From NCBI GenBank assembly GCA_035633115.1, contig DASQFN010000058.1, positions 62,001 through 126,000 on the forward strand: a stretch of DNA of 64,000 nt, given 5' to 3'. The notes under the pieces are model-generated. The model did not search any database. It was not told the DNA's origin and was given only the letters and a program-made list of their open reading frames with translations. Shown piece after piece: positions 33,420 to 43,510 of this stretch; position 1 is the first letter of the stretch, and each line of letters opens with the position of its first letter. Made by a program: the position numbers and the translations under genes. Origin of the DNA: Gemmatimonadaceae bacterium. Lineage in GTDB: Bacteria; Gemmatimonadota; Gemmatimonadetes; Gemmatimonadales; Gemmatimonadaceae.

Positions 33420-35723
33420 ATGATCATTTTCGCGGCAATCGTGGCGCTCACGATCGGTCCGGATTCCTCGCTCCTCAAGTCGCCGGAGTCGGTGCGAATC
33501 GCGATTCCGAAGGTCTCGCAGCGGCCGGTTCTCGACGGTAAGCTGGACGACGCGACGTGGACTCAGGCCGCGAAGCTCACCGACTTCGTCGAGTACGAGC
33601 CGAACGACCTCGTCCGCGGCCGGGAGAAAAGCATCGCCTACGTCGCGTATGATGCGCAGTACCTTTTCCTCGGATTCCGCGCGTTCGAGTCTCGGCCCGG
33701 CCAGGTGCGCGCGACGGTGTTTCCGCGCGAGCGGGGCGGGGAGGGCGACGATCGCGTGACGTTCCTCCTCGATACCTTCCTCGACAAGAGACGAGCGGTC
33801 GAGTTCAAGGCGAATCCGTTCGGCATCCAAACCGACGGCATCAAAGTCGAAGGGCTGGAGGGCGATCCGGCGCCCGACTTTGTGTGGTACTCTGCCGGCC
33901 GCACGGACGATCAGGGCTGGTCCGTGGAAATGATGATTCCCTGGGCGTCGCTCAGATTTCCCCACGCTGATCCGCTCTCGATCGGCTTCAATGTGGTACG
34001 GGTCTACGGACGCGCCGGCGCGAAGGATTCATGGGTTGCCCGTCGCCATGGGAATCCATGCGAGATCTGCCAGGAAGGTGTCCTCGTCGGAATCACGGGG
34101 ATAGACAAGCACAAGACGATCGACGTGCTCCCCTACGTTTCGGGCTCGCGACTTGGCACGAGACGTTTTGCGACCGACTCGGCACTCTCCGGAGGGCAGT
34201 TCTTCGCGACGCGCCCTCCACTTGGCTTCCACAACGAAGGTCCGAGCGGCGCGGTGGGAGGCGACGTGAAGTTCACACTCATGTCATCGACGATTCTCAA
34301 CGCGACGCTGAACCCCGATTTCTCACAGGTGGAATCGGACGACGATCAGGTGCGCGTGAACCAGCGTTTCACGCTGTTCCAGTCGGAGCGGCGAACGTTC
34401 TTTCTCGAGAGCCGCGACGCATTCGAGATTCCGCGATCCCTCGATGAGGCGCGTAGCAATATCGGCGACCTGTTCTATTCCCGGGCGATCGTCGACCCCG
34501 CGGCCGGCGTGCGCCTCACCGGCAAGCAGGGACGAGTCACGTTCGGCTCGCTTTACGTCCGCGACGATCAGCCGGGATACTTCAGCTATTCCGGCTTCGA
34601 GTCAAGCGGGTATCGTCCGCTGCTTTCCACGACGGCCGACATTCTCGTCGGACGAGCACGGGCGGACATTCTAGCGGACTCCTACGTCGGCGTCACCACG
34701 TTGGGCCGTCGCACTGGTGACTCCAACAATGGCGTTGGAGCGATCGACGTCTCCCTGAGACGGGGCAGCATAACGCTCAAGGCGGAGGCCGGAGGAAGCT
34801 CCGACAAAGCTCCGTTCGATCCAGGTGCTGCCTCGGTGCTCGACGGCAGGACGCGAAAGGGAGTGTACTACCGCGCGCTCCTGGCACAATCGGGAAAATA
34901 TTTGTCCGCTGCACTGCTGGCGTCTGGCGCTGACTCCGGATTTCGTGATCAGGTCGGACGGTTCTCCCGCGTCGGAATCGAGCAGCTGGGCGGACGCGTC
35001 ACGGCAACTCAGTATCCGACGTCGAGGGTTTTCCAGTGGCTCTCACAGGGTATAAACGTCACCACCGCCAGAGCCTATGGCGGCAAGCTTCTCGACTATA
35101 CGGTCACTCTGCCGTTCCAATTCCAGCTTCAGAAGGCAACGTCATTCGCCGTCACGCCTCTGCGCCAGCATCTGACACTCTTCGAGAAAAGACTCTACAT
35201 GACCGGGCTGGTGCTCGATGCAGCGTCGAACGCGTCACAGGTGATTGCCGTTTCCGGGTTTATCTATTTCGGTGACCGCGAGATCATCGATCAGTCGCTG
35301 TCGCGAGTAGGCAAGGGATACAGCGCAAATGTCCAGCTCGTCCTGCGGCCGACCTCACAGGTCAGTGTCGACATCAAGGGGCAACGCACGTGGCACGCAG
35401 ACAAATGGGGAAGTCCACTCGTGGACGACGCGCGCATTCTGCGGGTGAAAGGCTCCTACCAGTTCAGCCGCCCGCTCGGACTGAGACTCATCGAGCAGTA
35501 CTCGAATCAGTACGATGCGCGCGTCGCGAATCCGTTCAACCGGCGCGGAGTCGTTCGCGCACGCAGCGCTCTGGTGAGCTACGAGCTCGGCCCGGCGTCT
35601 TTCTTCTACGTCGGATACAATGAGGGAAGCCAGGACTTCGACGAGCCAATCGTCGAAAATGGCGGGAGGCTGCGAACCGAGAGCAATCTCTTCATGAAGC
35701 TGTCGTATCTCGTGAGGCTCTGA
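33420..35723 (+). CDS. DUF5916 protein with N-terminal CBM9-like domain, outer-membrane barrel-like
   Basis: 767 residues. N-terminal carbohydrate-binding-9-like domain ('RPVLDGKLDDATWTQAAKL', 'YDAQYLFLGFRAFE', 'WSVEMMIPWASLRF'), then a long beta-rich DUF5916 part with aromatic-rich strand pairs, ending 'ESNLFMKLSYLVRL'. Short N-terminal hydrophobic segment. It starts 11 nt after the MMPL stop, so cotranscription is likely. It may be the outer-membrane component for the exported product, or simply a neighbour; DUF5916 has no proven role. Confidence 0.82.
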   Translation: MIIFAAIVALTIGPDSSLLKSPESVRIAIPKVSQRPVLDGKLDDATWTQAAKLTDFVEYEPNDLVRGREKSIAYVAYDAQYLFLGFRAFESRPGQVRATVFPRERGGEGDDRVTFLLDTFLDKRRAVEFKANPFGIQTDGIKVEGLEGDPAPDFVWYSAGRTDDQGWSVEMMIPWASLRFPHADPLSIGFNVVRVYGRAGAKDSWVARRHGNPCEICQEGVLVGITGIDKHKTIDVLPYVSGSRLGTRRFATDSALSGGQFFATRPPLGFHNEGPSGAVGGDVKFTLMSSTILNATLNPDFSQVESDDDQVRVNQRFTLFQSERRTFFLESRDAFEIPRSLDEARSNIGDLFYSRAIVDPAAGVRLTGKQGRVTFGSLYVRDDQPGYFSYSGFESSGYRPLLSTTADILVGRARADILADSYVGVTTLGRRTGDSNNGVGAIDVSLRRGSITLKAEAGGSSDKAPFDPGAASVLDGRTRKGVYYRALLAQSGKYLSAALLASGADSGFRDQVGRFSRVGIEQLGGRVTATQYPTSRVFQWLSQGINVTTARAYGGKLLDYTVTLPFQFQLQKATSFAVTPLRQHLTLFEKRLYMTGLVLDAASNASQVIAVSGFIYFGDREIIDQSLSRVGKGYSANVQLVLRPTSQVSVDIKGQRTWHADKWGSPLVDDARILRVKGSYQFSRPLGLRLIEQYSNQYDARVANPFNRRGVVRARSALVSYELGPASFFYVGYNEGSQDFDEPIVENGGRLRTESNLFMKLSYLVRL

Positions 35724-35783
35724 GATACAGGCAGCTCGCTCGTCGCACCGACCGCGACCTAGCCAGAGCGCGTTGCCGCGCAG

Positions 35784-38700
35784 TCACTCGAGAATCCCGT
35801 TCGACCGGACGAAATCGGCCAGCTCGCCGCGCGAGCCAACGCCCAGCTTGAGGAAGATGTTCGACAGGTGCGTGCTCACGGTACGAGCGGAAATGTCGAG
35901 CGCAGCGCCGATCTCCTTGTTTGACTTTCTTTGTGAGACCATTCGCGCAATCTCGGTTTCGCGACCGGTGAGACCAGCCGCCCCGGACGTGACAGACCGC
36001 GCGGGAGGCCGGATACCAATGACTCTCAGCTCGTCACGGACCTTCGAGAGCTCTCCCGCCGCACCGAGTCGCGCAAACACGTCATGCGCCTTCTTCAGCT
36101 CCTTCGTCGCCGCCTCGCGATTGCCCGTGTCGCGATAGGTGAGCGCAAGCACGCGCCGTACCCGAGCGGCCGTGTCAGGGAACGGAATAGATTCGAGAGA
36201 TTCTATCGCCGCACGCAGCAACGGCTGAGCTCCCACCGGATCCTTGTCACGGAACAGGCGCAGCATCCCGTCGCATGCATCGGCCATTGCGAGACCGAGC
36301 CGGTTGCTCAGACGCGTTGCATCGCGTCGCATCCGCTGCGAGTGTCTTTCCGCTCTTCCGAAATCCGCAATCCACAGCGCGGCCTCGCCGACAACCGGAA
36401 GCAGCCACTGAAGCGACCACGATACGTAGCCGGCGCGATCCGCGATCTCCAGGCCCGCTTCTCCGATTCGTATTGCTTCAGCCAGATCGTCAGTCTCCAG
36501 GTGATAGGCAGCGAGGCCCATATGTGCCGGCACCACCGTCGGAACATCGGCGTAGCCGATTTCTCCCTTTGCCGCGCCTGACAAATCCCACGCACGATCG
36601 AAATAGCTCTTGGCCTTGGGCAGATCGCTTCGCCAGAGGTAGATCAGACCGGTCCACACGAGGAGACGGGGCAGAAGAATCTTCTGACCCAACGCATGTG
36701 CGAGAGCGATCGTGCGCTCGCCGGTCGCGATTCCCGCGTCCCAGTCCCCGACGCCGGAGGCGTATTGAATCGAAAGCTCCGCGGTCCAGAGCGGCAGCAA
36801 CGGAGACTTGAGCTGTTCCTCCAGCTTCTCGCATTCGGCGATGTGAGCTGCTACCGCCGGCGCATCACTCGTCAAGCCGGCGAGGAGACCCATTCCCCAG
36901 TGGGCAGTCCATGCCAGCATCCTGTCGCTCGAGCTTTCGGCGAGAGCCAGAGCTCTCTCGCCGTGCTCGCGGGCAACATTGGCCGGGCCGGTCCACGCGT
37001 ACAGAAGAAGGAGCGCACGATGGGCGCGAGCCAGAAGCGTCGGATCCCCAGTCTGCTCAGCCGCGACGAGCGCGCCTTCGACTTCGGCTTTCGCGGCCTC
37101 GAGCCTGCCGAGGTCCTGGAGACAGATTCCTTTTGCCAGGTGGAGCCGAACGACAACAGTGTTATCCGTTGACCCCTGCGCAGCGCGCAAACCTTCCGCG
37201 TAATGCTCGAGCGCGTCCTCGTAGCGTCCGCTCCAGTAGCAGGCGAGACCCATGCGGTGCTCGATTGCGGCGAGCGCTGAATTGTCGCCATCCTCGACTG
37301 CTGCATCTCTTGCGAGGGTCCAGAGCTGCAATGCTCCGTCGTAATCGCCGAGCCGCTGCCGCGCTCGTGCGAGATTCCGGATGATTTCGTCTCTCTCCGG
37401 CACATCGTCGCCGCCCGCCTCGATCTGCTCCAGCGCGCTGGAGAGGTGACTAGCAGCTTCCCGATTGGCGTAGGTGACGAGCGCGGCACGGCCCGCCTCG
37501 TTCAGATAACGCACCGCCTTCGGGGCGAACGTGTGCGCCCGCGAGAAATGGAGCGCGAGCTCACCTGCATACTCCGTTGCGCGGGCACCGTAAAAAAGCT
37601 CGAGCGCCTCGCCAACAGTGGCGTGCAGCAGCCGCGCGCGCGCACCTCCCAGCGCGTTGTAGGTAACCTGCTGAAGAATCGGATGAGTGAAATCGTACCT
37701 CGCGCCGCCTGCACTGTCCCGCTCCTCCAGAATCCGCTGTGCCGCAAGCTCGTCGAGTGCCGTCGCAAGCTGATCCTCGCCCAGCGACGAGACGGCGTGC
37801 AGCCTGTCGAACGTCACGCTCCTGCCGATCACCGCGGCGAGATTGGCTATTTCGCGTGCCTCGCCGGATAGCCTCTCGAGTCGACCCGCAACCGCGTCGC
37901 GGATAGTGGCCGGCATCTTAAGAGATTCAACCTCCCAGCCAGTCCATCGCCCATCGGTGGATTCCAGCGCCCCCGCTTCGATGAGCGACTTGAGCGTCTC
38001 CTCGACAAAGAATGGATTTCCCCTGGTCCATCCATAGAGGAGCGCTGTGAATGGGCGAATCGACGCGGAGTCAACCCCGAAGACGAGCTCGAGCATTTCT
38101 GCAACTTCCGCCTGAGACAGCGGGTCGAGACGGCACTTCGTGGCGGCTCCGAGACGGACAAGGGATTGCTCCGTCGTGCGGAGGACTGAATTGGTATCGC
38201 CCTCGGTGTCGTTGTAGGTCGCTATCAGCGCTATCCGTTGTCCGGTAATCTGGCGAGCGACAAAATGGAACAGCTCGAGTGACGACGCATCTGCCCATTG
38301 CAGATTCTCTAGAATCAGGCAGAGCGGCTGCTTTGCCGCGTATCGTCCGAGGAACTGGCTGAAGTTCCAGAGAATGCGGGCTTTGAGATCCGAGGGATCG
38401 ATCCCCGCCGCAGCAGACTCACGATTGCCCGTCGTCGCGAGAGCCGGGAAGAGGTACGCCAGCTCGGACGCGCTCCCTCGTGTGAGAACGGCGAGCGTGG
38501 ATGGTTCCATCTTCTTCAGCGAAGGGAGAAGGGCATCGGAGAAAAGGGCGTAGGGGATGCCCGTCTCCACAGCGTACGCGCGGCCGAGGACCACATTCCA
38601 CCCCTCCTGTTCCGCCCACTCGGCGGCGGCGGCCGCCACCCGTGTCTTGCCGATTCCCCCTTCACCGGCGAGGAATACCGTGCGTCCCGACCCTTCCTCT

Positions 38701-38798
38701 GCTTCGCGGAGCGCTGAAGTGAGGAGTGCAAGCTCGGTTTCCCTTCCTATCAATGGCAGCCGGTTCAGGGCTTTGTCGCGGGCGGTCGATGGTTGCAT
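35784..38798 (-). CDS. large ATP-binding LuxR-family transcriptional regulator (MalT/LAL-like)
   Basis: About 1004 residues. N-terminal STAND-type ATPase with Walker A GEGGIGKT and 'LCLILENLQWADASSLELFH' (Walker B-like), a long TPR-rich middle (~430-900), and a C-terminal LuxR HTH: 'LTGRETEIARMVSQRKSNKE' through 'TVSTHLSNIFLKLGV'. Start chosen at ATG 38798 ('MQPSTARDKALNRLPLIGRE'); the longer frame is basic and unlike the family. It is convergent with the biosynthetic operon; a role in controlling it is possible but not shown. Confidence 0.9.
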   Translation of the reverse strand: MQPSTARDKALNRLPLIGRETELALLTSALREAEEGSGRTVFLAGEGGIGKTRVAAAAAEWAEQEGWNVVLGRAYAVETGIPYALFSDALLPSLKKMEPSTLAVLTRGSASELAYLFPALATTGNRESAAAGIDPSDLKARILWNFSQFLGRYAAKQPLCLILENLQWADASSLELFHFVARQITGQRIALIATYNDTEGDTNSVLRTTEQSLVRLGAATKCRLDPLSQAEVAEMLELVFGVDSASIRPFTALLYGWTRGNPFFVEETLKSLIEAGALESTDGRWTGWEVESLKMPATIRDAVAGRLERLSGEAREIANLAAVIGRSVTFDRLHAVSSLGEDQLATALDELAAQRILEERDSAGGARYDFTHPILQQVTYNALGGARARLLHATVGEALELFYGARATEYAGELALHFSRAHTFAPKAVRYLNEAGRAALVTYANREAASHLSSALEQIEAGGDDVPERDEIIRNLARARQRLGDYDGALQLWTLARDAAVEDGDNSALAAIEHRMGLACYWSGRYEDALEHYAEGLRAAQGSTDNTVVVRLHLAKGICLQDLGRLEAAKAEVEGALVAAEQTGDPTLLARAHRALLLLYAWTGPANVAREHGERALALAESSSDRMLAWTAHWGMGLLAGLTSDAPAVAAHIAECEKLEEQLKSPLLPLWTAELSIQYASGVGDWDAGIATGERTIALAHALGQKILLPRLLVWTGLIYLWRSDLPKAKSYFDRAWDLSGAAKGEIGYADVPTVVPAHMGLAAYHLETDDLAEAIRIGEAGLEIADRAGYVSWSLQWLLPVVGEAALWIADFGRAERHSQRMRRDATRLSNRLGLAMADACDGMLRLFRDKDPVGAQPLLRAAIESLESIPFPDTAARVRRVLALTYRDTGNREAATKELKKAHDVFARLGAAGELSKVRDELRVIGIRPPARSVTSGAAGLTGRETEIARMVSQRKSNKEIGAALDISARTVSTHLSNIFLKLGVGSRGELADFVRSNGILE

Positions 38799-38880
38799 GG
38801 AGATAACGTAGGCTCCGGATGGAGGCTCGGCAAAATGACAGGCCACCACTGGACAGGGCCGGAGCGGTCGCCTCCACGCC

Positions 38881-39130
38881 TGGCGTCGACATGCTGTATC
38901 CCGGCGTTCTCTACCTCGAGGGCAGGAGCACCTCCGGAACGCCACCCGCGCGCTCCAGCTCGCGCGGAACAACGGGGCGAACCTCGCGGTGGCCGGCGAC
39001 TACTTTCAGTCGCACGACACGCTTTTCTTCAGCGCGAGTATCATCGATGTCGCAACCGGGCGCGTACTTCGAGTGCTCGAGCCGGTTCCAGCGAATCCGG
39101 CGCACCCGTTGGCAACCCGGCCTAGCGCAG
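38881..39130 (+). pseudogene. decayed fragment of a TolB-like/transcriptional-activator-associated protein
   Basis: From 38923 the frame reads 'LQLARNNGANLAVAGDYFQS', continuing 'HDTLFFSASIIDVATGRVLRVLEP'. This pattern (G-A-..VV.G.Y...D.L.....I.DA.TG..L..L.P) is typical of a domain after BTAD or kinase modules in proteins of this lineage. The upstream continuation lies in another frame ('DMLYPGVLYLEG'), so at least one frameshift is present. There is no start or downstream part. It overlaps the end of the minus-strand HAF gene. Confidence 0.5.
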
Positions 39131-40495
39131 AGTCCAAACGCTAGGCTTGCCGCCCAGCTTGCCTACAATCCTGGCCGGCTGATATGCAGTGGCGTTGCTG
39201 ATGTCCCGCACTTCGCCATTGCCGGTGCGACTAAGCTTCGTCCATGTCGCTGCACCGGCAGCGAGGAACCACACTGCCATCCCATTGTCGCGCGCGACTA
39301 CATCACCCGAATTATTGATGCCGAAGCTGAACCCTGTAGGCCACGTGGGACCCGACCTGCTGATGGCGGTTCTGGTACCATCAGTGAGGTATACGGTTGG
39401 TACCCACTCGGGGCCGACATTCCCAACCATGTAGCCCGATTCATTGATTGAAGTGGCACTGCCGTTGACGGCGCCCAGTGGGAGGGTCGGCTCTCCCCAT
39501 GGCCCGGTGGGCGTTTGAGGCACCCATGCGGCGGGCGTGTCCTGTCCCATCAAAGCTGTTCCTACGATGATGCCGGAATTGTTGATGTTCTTGGCCGTTG
39601 GGTAGCCACATAGAGGCCAGGCACCCCACGACGTTGGGACAAGCGTCCGCGGCAACACCTGCGGTGGATTCCAACCGCTCCCACTCCGCGTCCACACGAC
39701 GCCCTGCTGACCTTCAGGAGTAGCGAGCACTCCGACGATTGTGCCCGCGTCGTTAATGCCTCGGGCGCAACCGGGCCCGAGATCTGTCGTACTTCCGTCA
39801 GGCAGCCATACCATTGCCCGACCATTCGAAAAGCCGACGATGATACTGGATCCATTTACATCTGCGGCGAAGGCATCCTTGCTCGAGGCACTGGCGAGCT
39901 TCGTAATTACCCACTTACCGCCCACGAAGTTCCATCGAACCGGGTAGCTGGTACCATTGCGATCGGCTGACCGATCAGTTGCAGCGCCGACAATGACCCC
40001 CTGGTCGTTCACGGCATAGGCATCACCGCTCGTCCCGCCAACAGTGGGCAGCGTCGACTGCTCAATTATCACTTCGAAGGTCTCGGTTCCGATTCCCGGC
40101 TTGCCGCTGGAGGTGGTGACGATGACGTCATACAGGGTGACTTCAGCGTCAGCTGCGATGGTAATGTTCGCGACGAGCTCGCCGGAGTTAACGAACCGCG
40201 TCGAATTCGTGATGACTTTCGGAGAAGGCACTCCGTCGATCGCCCACTCGGCCTTAGATCCCTGATCGAATCCTGAGCCGAGGACTCGCACGTCGAGCGT
40301 GACGTCGCGCACACTGCTGCTGGGGCTGGTCGATTTCACCGTCGGGCCTGTTGTGCTGCCGCCCCCCGAAGGCCTAGCCGCGCGCAGTTGCGGGTCGAAT
40401 GTCTCAGTTGGGCCGGGCTCGACGCAGGCGGAGATCAAGGCCAGTGTCGCGAATCCGGCAATACGTTTCGTGACACTGCGACGAAGGAGTGCCAT
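39122..40495 (-). CDS. HAF-repeat lipoprotein with IPT/TIG-like domain
   Basis: 457 residues from ATG 40495. Lipobox LISAC near residue 23. An IPT/TIG-like immunoglobulin domain (~45-150) is followed by HAF-type repeats: 'AYAVNDQGVIVGAATD', 'RGINDAGTIVGVLATP', 'NINNSGIIVGTALMG' and 'SINESGYMVGNVG'. HAF proteins are extracellular and of unknown function. It lies 42 bp downstream of the CHAT gene on the same strand, so may belong to the sigma/anti-sigma operon. Paralogous in repeat type to the genes at 45296 and 46464. Confidence 0.8.
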   Translation of the reverse strand: MALLRRSVTKRIAGFATLALISACVEPGPTETFDPQLRAARPSGGGSTTGPTVKSTSPSSSVRDVTLDVRVLGSGFDQGSKAEWAIDGVPSPKVITNSTRFVNSGELVANITIAADAEVTLYDVIVTTSSGKPGIGTETFEVIIEQSTLPTVGGTSGDAYAVNDQGVIVGAATDRSADRNGTSYPVRWNFVGGKWVITKLASASSKDAFAADVNGSSIIVGFSNGRAMVWLPDGSTTDLGPGCARGINDAGTIVGVLATPEGQQGVVWTRSGSGWNPPQVLPRTLVPTSWGAWPLCGYPTAKNINNSGIIVGTALMGQDTPAAWVPQTPTGPWGEPTLPLGAVNGSATSINESGYMVGNVGPEWVPTVYLTDGTRTAISRSGPTWPTGFSFGINNSGDVVARDNGMAVWFLAAGAATWTKLSRTGNGEVRDISNATAYQPARIVGKLGGKPSVWTLR

Positions 40496-40537
40496 GGTCG
40501 AGCCCGGAACGGGTTTGTGTTGTGCGCGCAACCTATC

Positions 40538-43510
40538 TTACAGATTGAACGGAATCCAGCGGCGATTTTCCAACCGGATCTGTTCTCCGCTGCCCGTGAC
40601 CTGGTAAGGAGCCCAATAATACGGCGCCCGGAACCGGGCGCTAGTTCTCATTTCCCGCTGCGCCTGAGCCAAGGCCTCCGGTGGCGCCCGATCCTTCAGA
40701 TGCCTGTAAAACCGCGTCGCAAACGCGGCCGCCCCCTCATCATCGATCCGCCAGAGCGTCGCGACTACCGACTTCGCACCCGAGAAGAGAAACGCCTGCC
40801 CGAGCGTCGCGTAATCCTCACCACGTGAGAAATTAGTGGACCACGCCGCACCAACTCCGGTTTCGCAGCCCGAAAGGAAAACAAGGGAACTGCCGACACT
40901 GAGGTCGAGCACTTCGCGAAGCTCTAGCCTGCCGTCGTTAGGCGGAGGCGAATGCGGTACAGGTGCAAGCTCAATCCTGCTGAACAGCGGATTCTGCAGG
41001 TTGAGCACGCCATGCGATGCAACGTGCACCACTCTGCGCTTCTGCAGTGCATCGCGCGCGGCAGCTTCCGTCGCGAGGTCGCCGGACAAAACACTCGCGC
41101 GGCGCAGGGTCCGCCCAATGCTCTGTGCCTCCATGCGGGTTGCAGGAAGCGTCCGCGGAAAAGGCGCGAGGACGGTCGAGCCGGACTTCGCACCAGCAGA
41201 ATTCGCCGCCGCGCGGAGGGTGGGCAGCGCACCCGCGGAGGGAAGATGCAAAATTGCAAACTGATCGCTCAGATATTTACCCGAATCACGTCCGCGGAGC
41301 GCAGCAAACGGGAGATACGCCAGCGCTCCGTGCGGAACGACTACCAGCCTTCGGGCACCCGCGATCGTTCCTGATTTAATGACCGGCGTCACGAGCAGAT
41401 CGTGGAGCCCGAACATTACCTCATCTACACCCGCAGTGTTCTCACGCTTGCCGAGCAGTTCGCGGGCGACGCGTATTCGTGCCGACAAATCGGCCTCCGC
41501 TACAGGCATCGCGAAGTGACGAACCCCGTTCCGCCGCACCACGAACACGAGCACCCGGTCCGGAAAAACCGAGTACTGCAGGAGCGCTTCGTCCGGCGAA
41601 AGGGAACGCCGGACCTCGGCGATATTCGTGCGGCGCACGCCGATTATCGCGGCTTCCCGCGCATCGCCCGCTATCGAACGCGCATGTATCGCCTCGTACT
41701 CCGCCTCCGCGCGTTCCAGCCGCGTCGTGAGCTCGGACACCCGCCGATTGTCTGCGATGCTCCGTTCACGGGCAGGAACGCGATCCGCGTTTCTGAGCAG
41801 CGAAAGCAGCTCGTCGATTTCCTTCAGCAACTCCTCGGATCGCGCCAACCGGTTTGCCGGTGCACTCACGGCCCTTCGAACCGACGCAAGATGCTCGAGC
41901 AATGCTCGACCGCGTGCCGCATCTGCGACCTCGAATGCCTCGTCAGCCCGTCCGAGCTGAAGCAGCGTCACCGCAAGGTCGCCGTACACCGCCGCGCGTT
42001 CGGCTGTGTATGTAGTGCGCAGCGCACCCGAGCCGAGATTAGTGCGCACCCGTTCCGCCGCGGCGACTGCGAGCCGGCCCGCAGCCGCAGCGGAATCTAG
42101 TCTGCCAAGCCGCGCATATGCGCGTGCCATGAGCGCATGCTGCTCCCAGGCGGCAGCCAGACGCGCCGCACGAAGGTCGGCGCCGGCGCGCTGCATCGTC
42201 GCAAGCACGCGCCGCCAGTCGCCGGCACGTTCCGCAAGCCGTCCGTCCGCGAGCGCAACGTCAGCACGCGCACTCGGCACATCGAGTCGAGCCGCAAGCG
42301 TTCGCGCGTTCCGCAGCTGCGTTTCAGCCCCCGCGGGATCGTTGCCGGTCCAGGCCAGCTCTGCAAGCAACAGCAGATCCGAGAGCTCCTCGAACGCGGC
42401 CCCCTGGTTGCGATGAATCTGCAGCGCTTCAGCAGCGGCAGCTCGTGCCGCTGCGTGTCGTCCCAGCGTTGAATTGCTGCGCGCCTGTGATCGGAGAATG
42501 ATCCCCATTTCCTGCGCCAGACCGAGCTCACGGCTGAGCGCTGCGGCACGTGTGAAGTAATCCAGCGCGCGCCTGTGATCGCCTGCGGCTTGATACAGTT
42601 CCGCGAAGATGCGCAGGTTGTTGGCTTCCTCCTGCCTGAGTTTCTGCGCGCGCGCCAGACGCATGGCGCTGTCCAGAACGGTGAACGCGCGTTGCGGTTC
42701 ACCGAGCAGGTCGTATGCGGTAGCGAGCTGACCCAGCATGTTCTGCTGGCCCGTACCGTAGTCTATGGATCCATACAGGCGCCCCGCTTCGTCGAGCATC
42801 GGAATGGCAGCTGCCGGATCGCCAAGCTTGATAGTGAGCATCGCGAGGTTGTTGAGCGCGTTGCCCTCGAGCCGCGCGTCTTTCATCGCGCGTCCGGATG
42901 CGCGCGCAGTTTCAAACCCCGCCCGCGCGCGTGCGAATTCACCGAGATCCAGCTGAACGAGCGCAAGGTTGACGGCGCCGCGGTTCACGCCGGCGGTGTC
43001 AGCCACCGCGCGAGCAGTACGCATTGCGCTGTCGAAGAGCGCTGCCGCGTCGTTGAGGCGTCCTTCGTCACGTGCAAGGAGACCAAGCGCATTGTACGAG
43101 CGTGACAACTCGTGCGTTCTTCGCAGCCGCTGCTTGAGCGAGAGTGACCGCTCGCCCATGAGGCGCGAATCGGCGTAATCGCCAAGCCGCCAGGCGGCGA
43201 GGCCGAGCCACATCGCGACGTGCGCCTGCATTGCGCTGTCGTTGCGGACCTGCGGATCGTCGAGCGCTGCGCGCCAGATTGCGTGGGCAGTGTCGTATTG
43301 CCCGGCGAAGTACAGCGATTCCGCCCGTGCAACCCGTGGGTTTTCAGGAAGTTTTGGTGCGGGTGCTACGGTAGCGTGTTGCGCCGAGGAACTGTCAGGT
43401 TTACCCGAGCGTGATTCGTCAACGCGCGCCTGGCGGTCACCGCGACATGCCAGAGCGATGAGTCCCGCCAGCAGAATCGCGCACCGCGCCTGCACTGATC
43501 GCGCGCGCAC
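40538..43510 (-). CDS. TPR-CHAT caspase-like protease lipoprotein
   Basis: 990 residues from GTG 43510. Lipobox-like LIALAC at residue ~22. Many tetratricopeptide repeats (~60-480), a linker, and a C-terminal CHAT domain with catalytic His H833 ('HVASHGVL') and Cys C882 ('FLSGCETG'), so the dyad is intact. CHAT proteins are caspase-fold peptidases; TPR-CHAT is the architecture of the Craspase protease, but here there is no CRISPR link and the protein is an envelope lipoprotein. Its start overlaps the anti-sigma stop, so the sigma system probably controls or senses it. Confidence 0.9.
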   Translation of the reverse strand: MRARSVQARCAILLAGLIALACRGDRQARVDESRSGKPDSSSAQHATVAPAPKLPENPRVARAESLYFAGQYDTAHAIWRAALDDPQVRNDSAMQAHVAMWLGLAAWRLGDYADSRLMGERSLSLKQRLRRTHELSRSYNALGLLARDEGRLNDAAALFDSAMRTARAVADTAGVNRGAVNLALVQLDLGEFARARAGFETARASGRAMKDARLEGNALNNLAMLTIKLGDPAAAIPMLDEAGRLYGSIDYGTGQQNMLGQLATAYDLLGEPQRAFTVLDSAMRLARAQKLRQEEANNLRIFAELYQAAGDHRRALDYFTRAAALSRELGLAQEMGIILRSQARSNSTLGRHAAARAAAAEALQIHRNQGAAFEELSDLLLLAELAWTGNDPAGAETQLRNARTLAARLDVPSARADVALADGRLAERAGDWRRVLATMQRAGADLRAARLAAAWEQHALMARAYARLGRLDSAAAAGRLAVAAAERVRTNLGSGALRTTYTAERAAVYGDLAVTLLQLGRADEAFEVADAARGRALLEHLASVRRAVSAPANRLARSEELLKEIDELLSLLRNADRVPARERSIADNRRVSELTTRLERAEAEYEAIHARSIAGDAREAAIIGVRRTNIAEVRRSLSPDEALLQYSVFPDRVLVFVVRRNGVRHFAMPVAEADLSARIRVARELLGKRENTAGVDEVMFGLHDLLVTPVIKSGTIAGARRLVVVPHGALAYLPFAALRGRDSGKYLSDQFAILHLPSAGALPTLRAAANSAGAKSGSTVLAPFPRTLPATRMEAQSIGRTLRRASVLSGDLATEAAARDALQKRRVVHVASHGVLNLQNPLFSRIELAPVPHSPPPNDGRLELREVLDLSVGSSLVFLSGCETGVGAAWSTNFSRGEDYATLGQAFLFSGAKSVVATLWRIDDEGAAAFATRFYRHLKDRAPPEALAQAQREMRTSARFRAPYYWAPYQVTGSGEQIRLENRRWIPFNL

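Noticed and set aside
40538-43510. Craspase-like CRISPR-associated TPR-CHAT
   Set aside because: No Cas genes or repeats in the window; lipoprotein signal and anti-sigma linkage indicate an envelope role.
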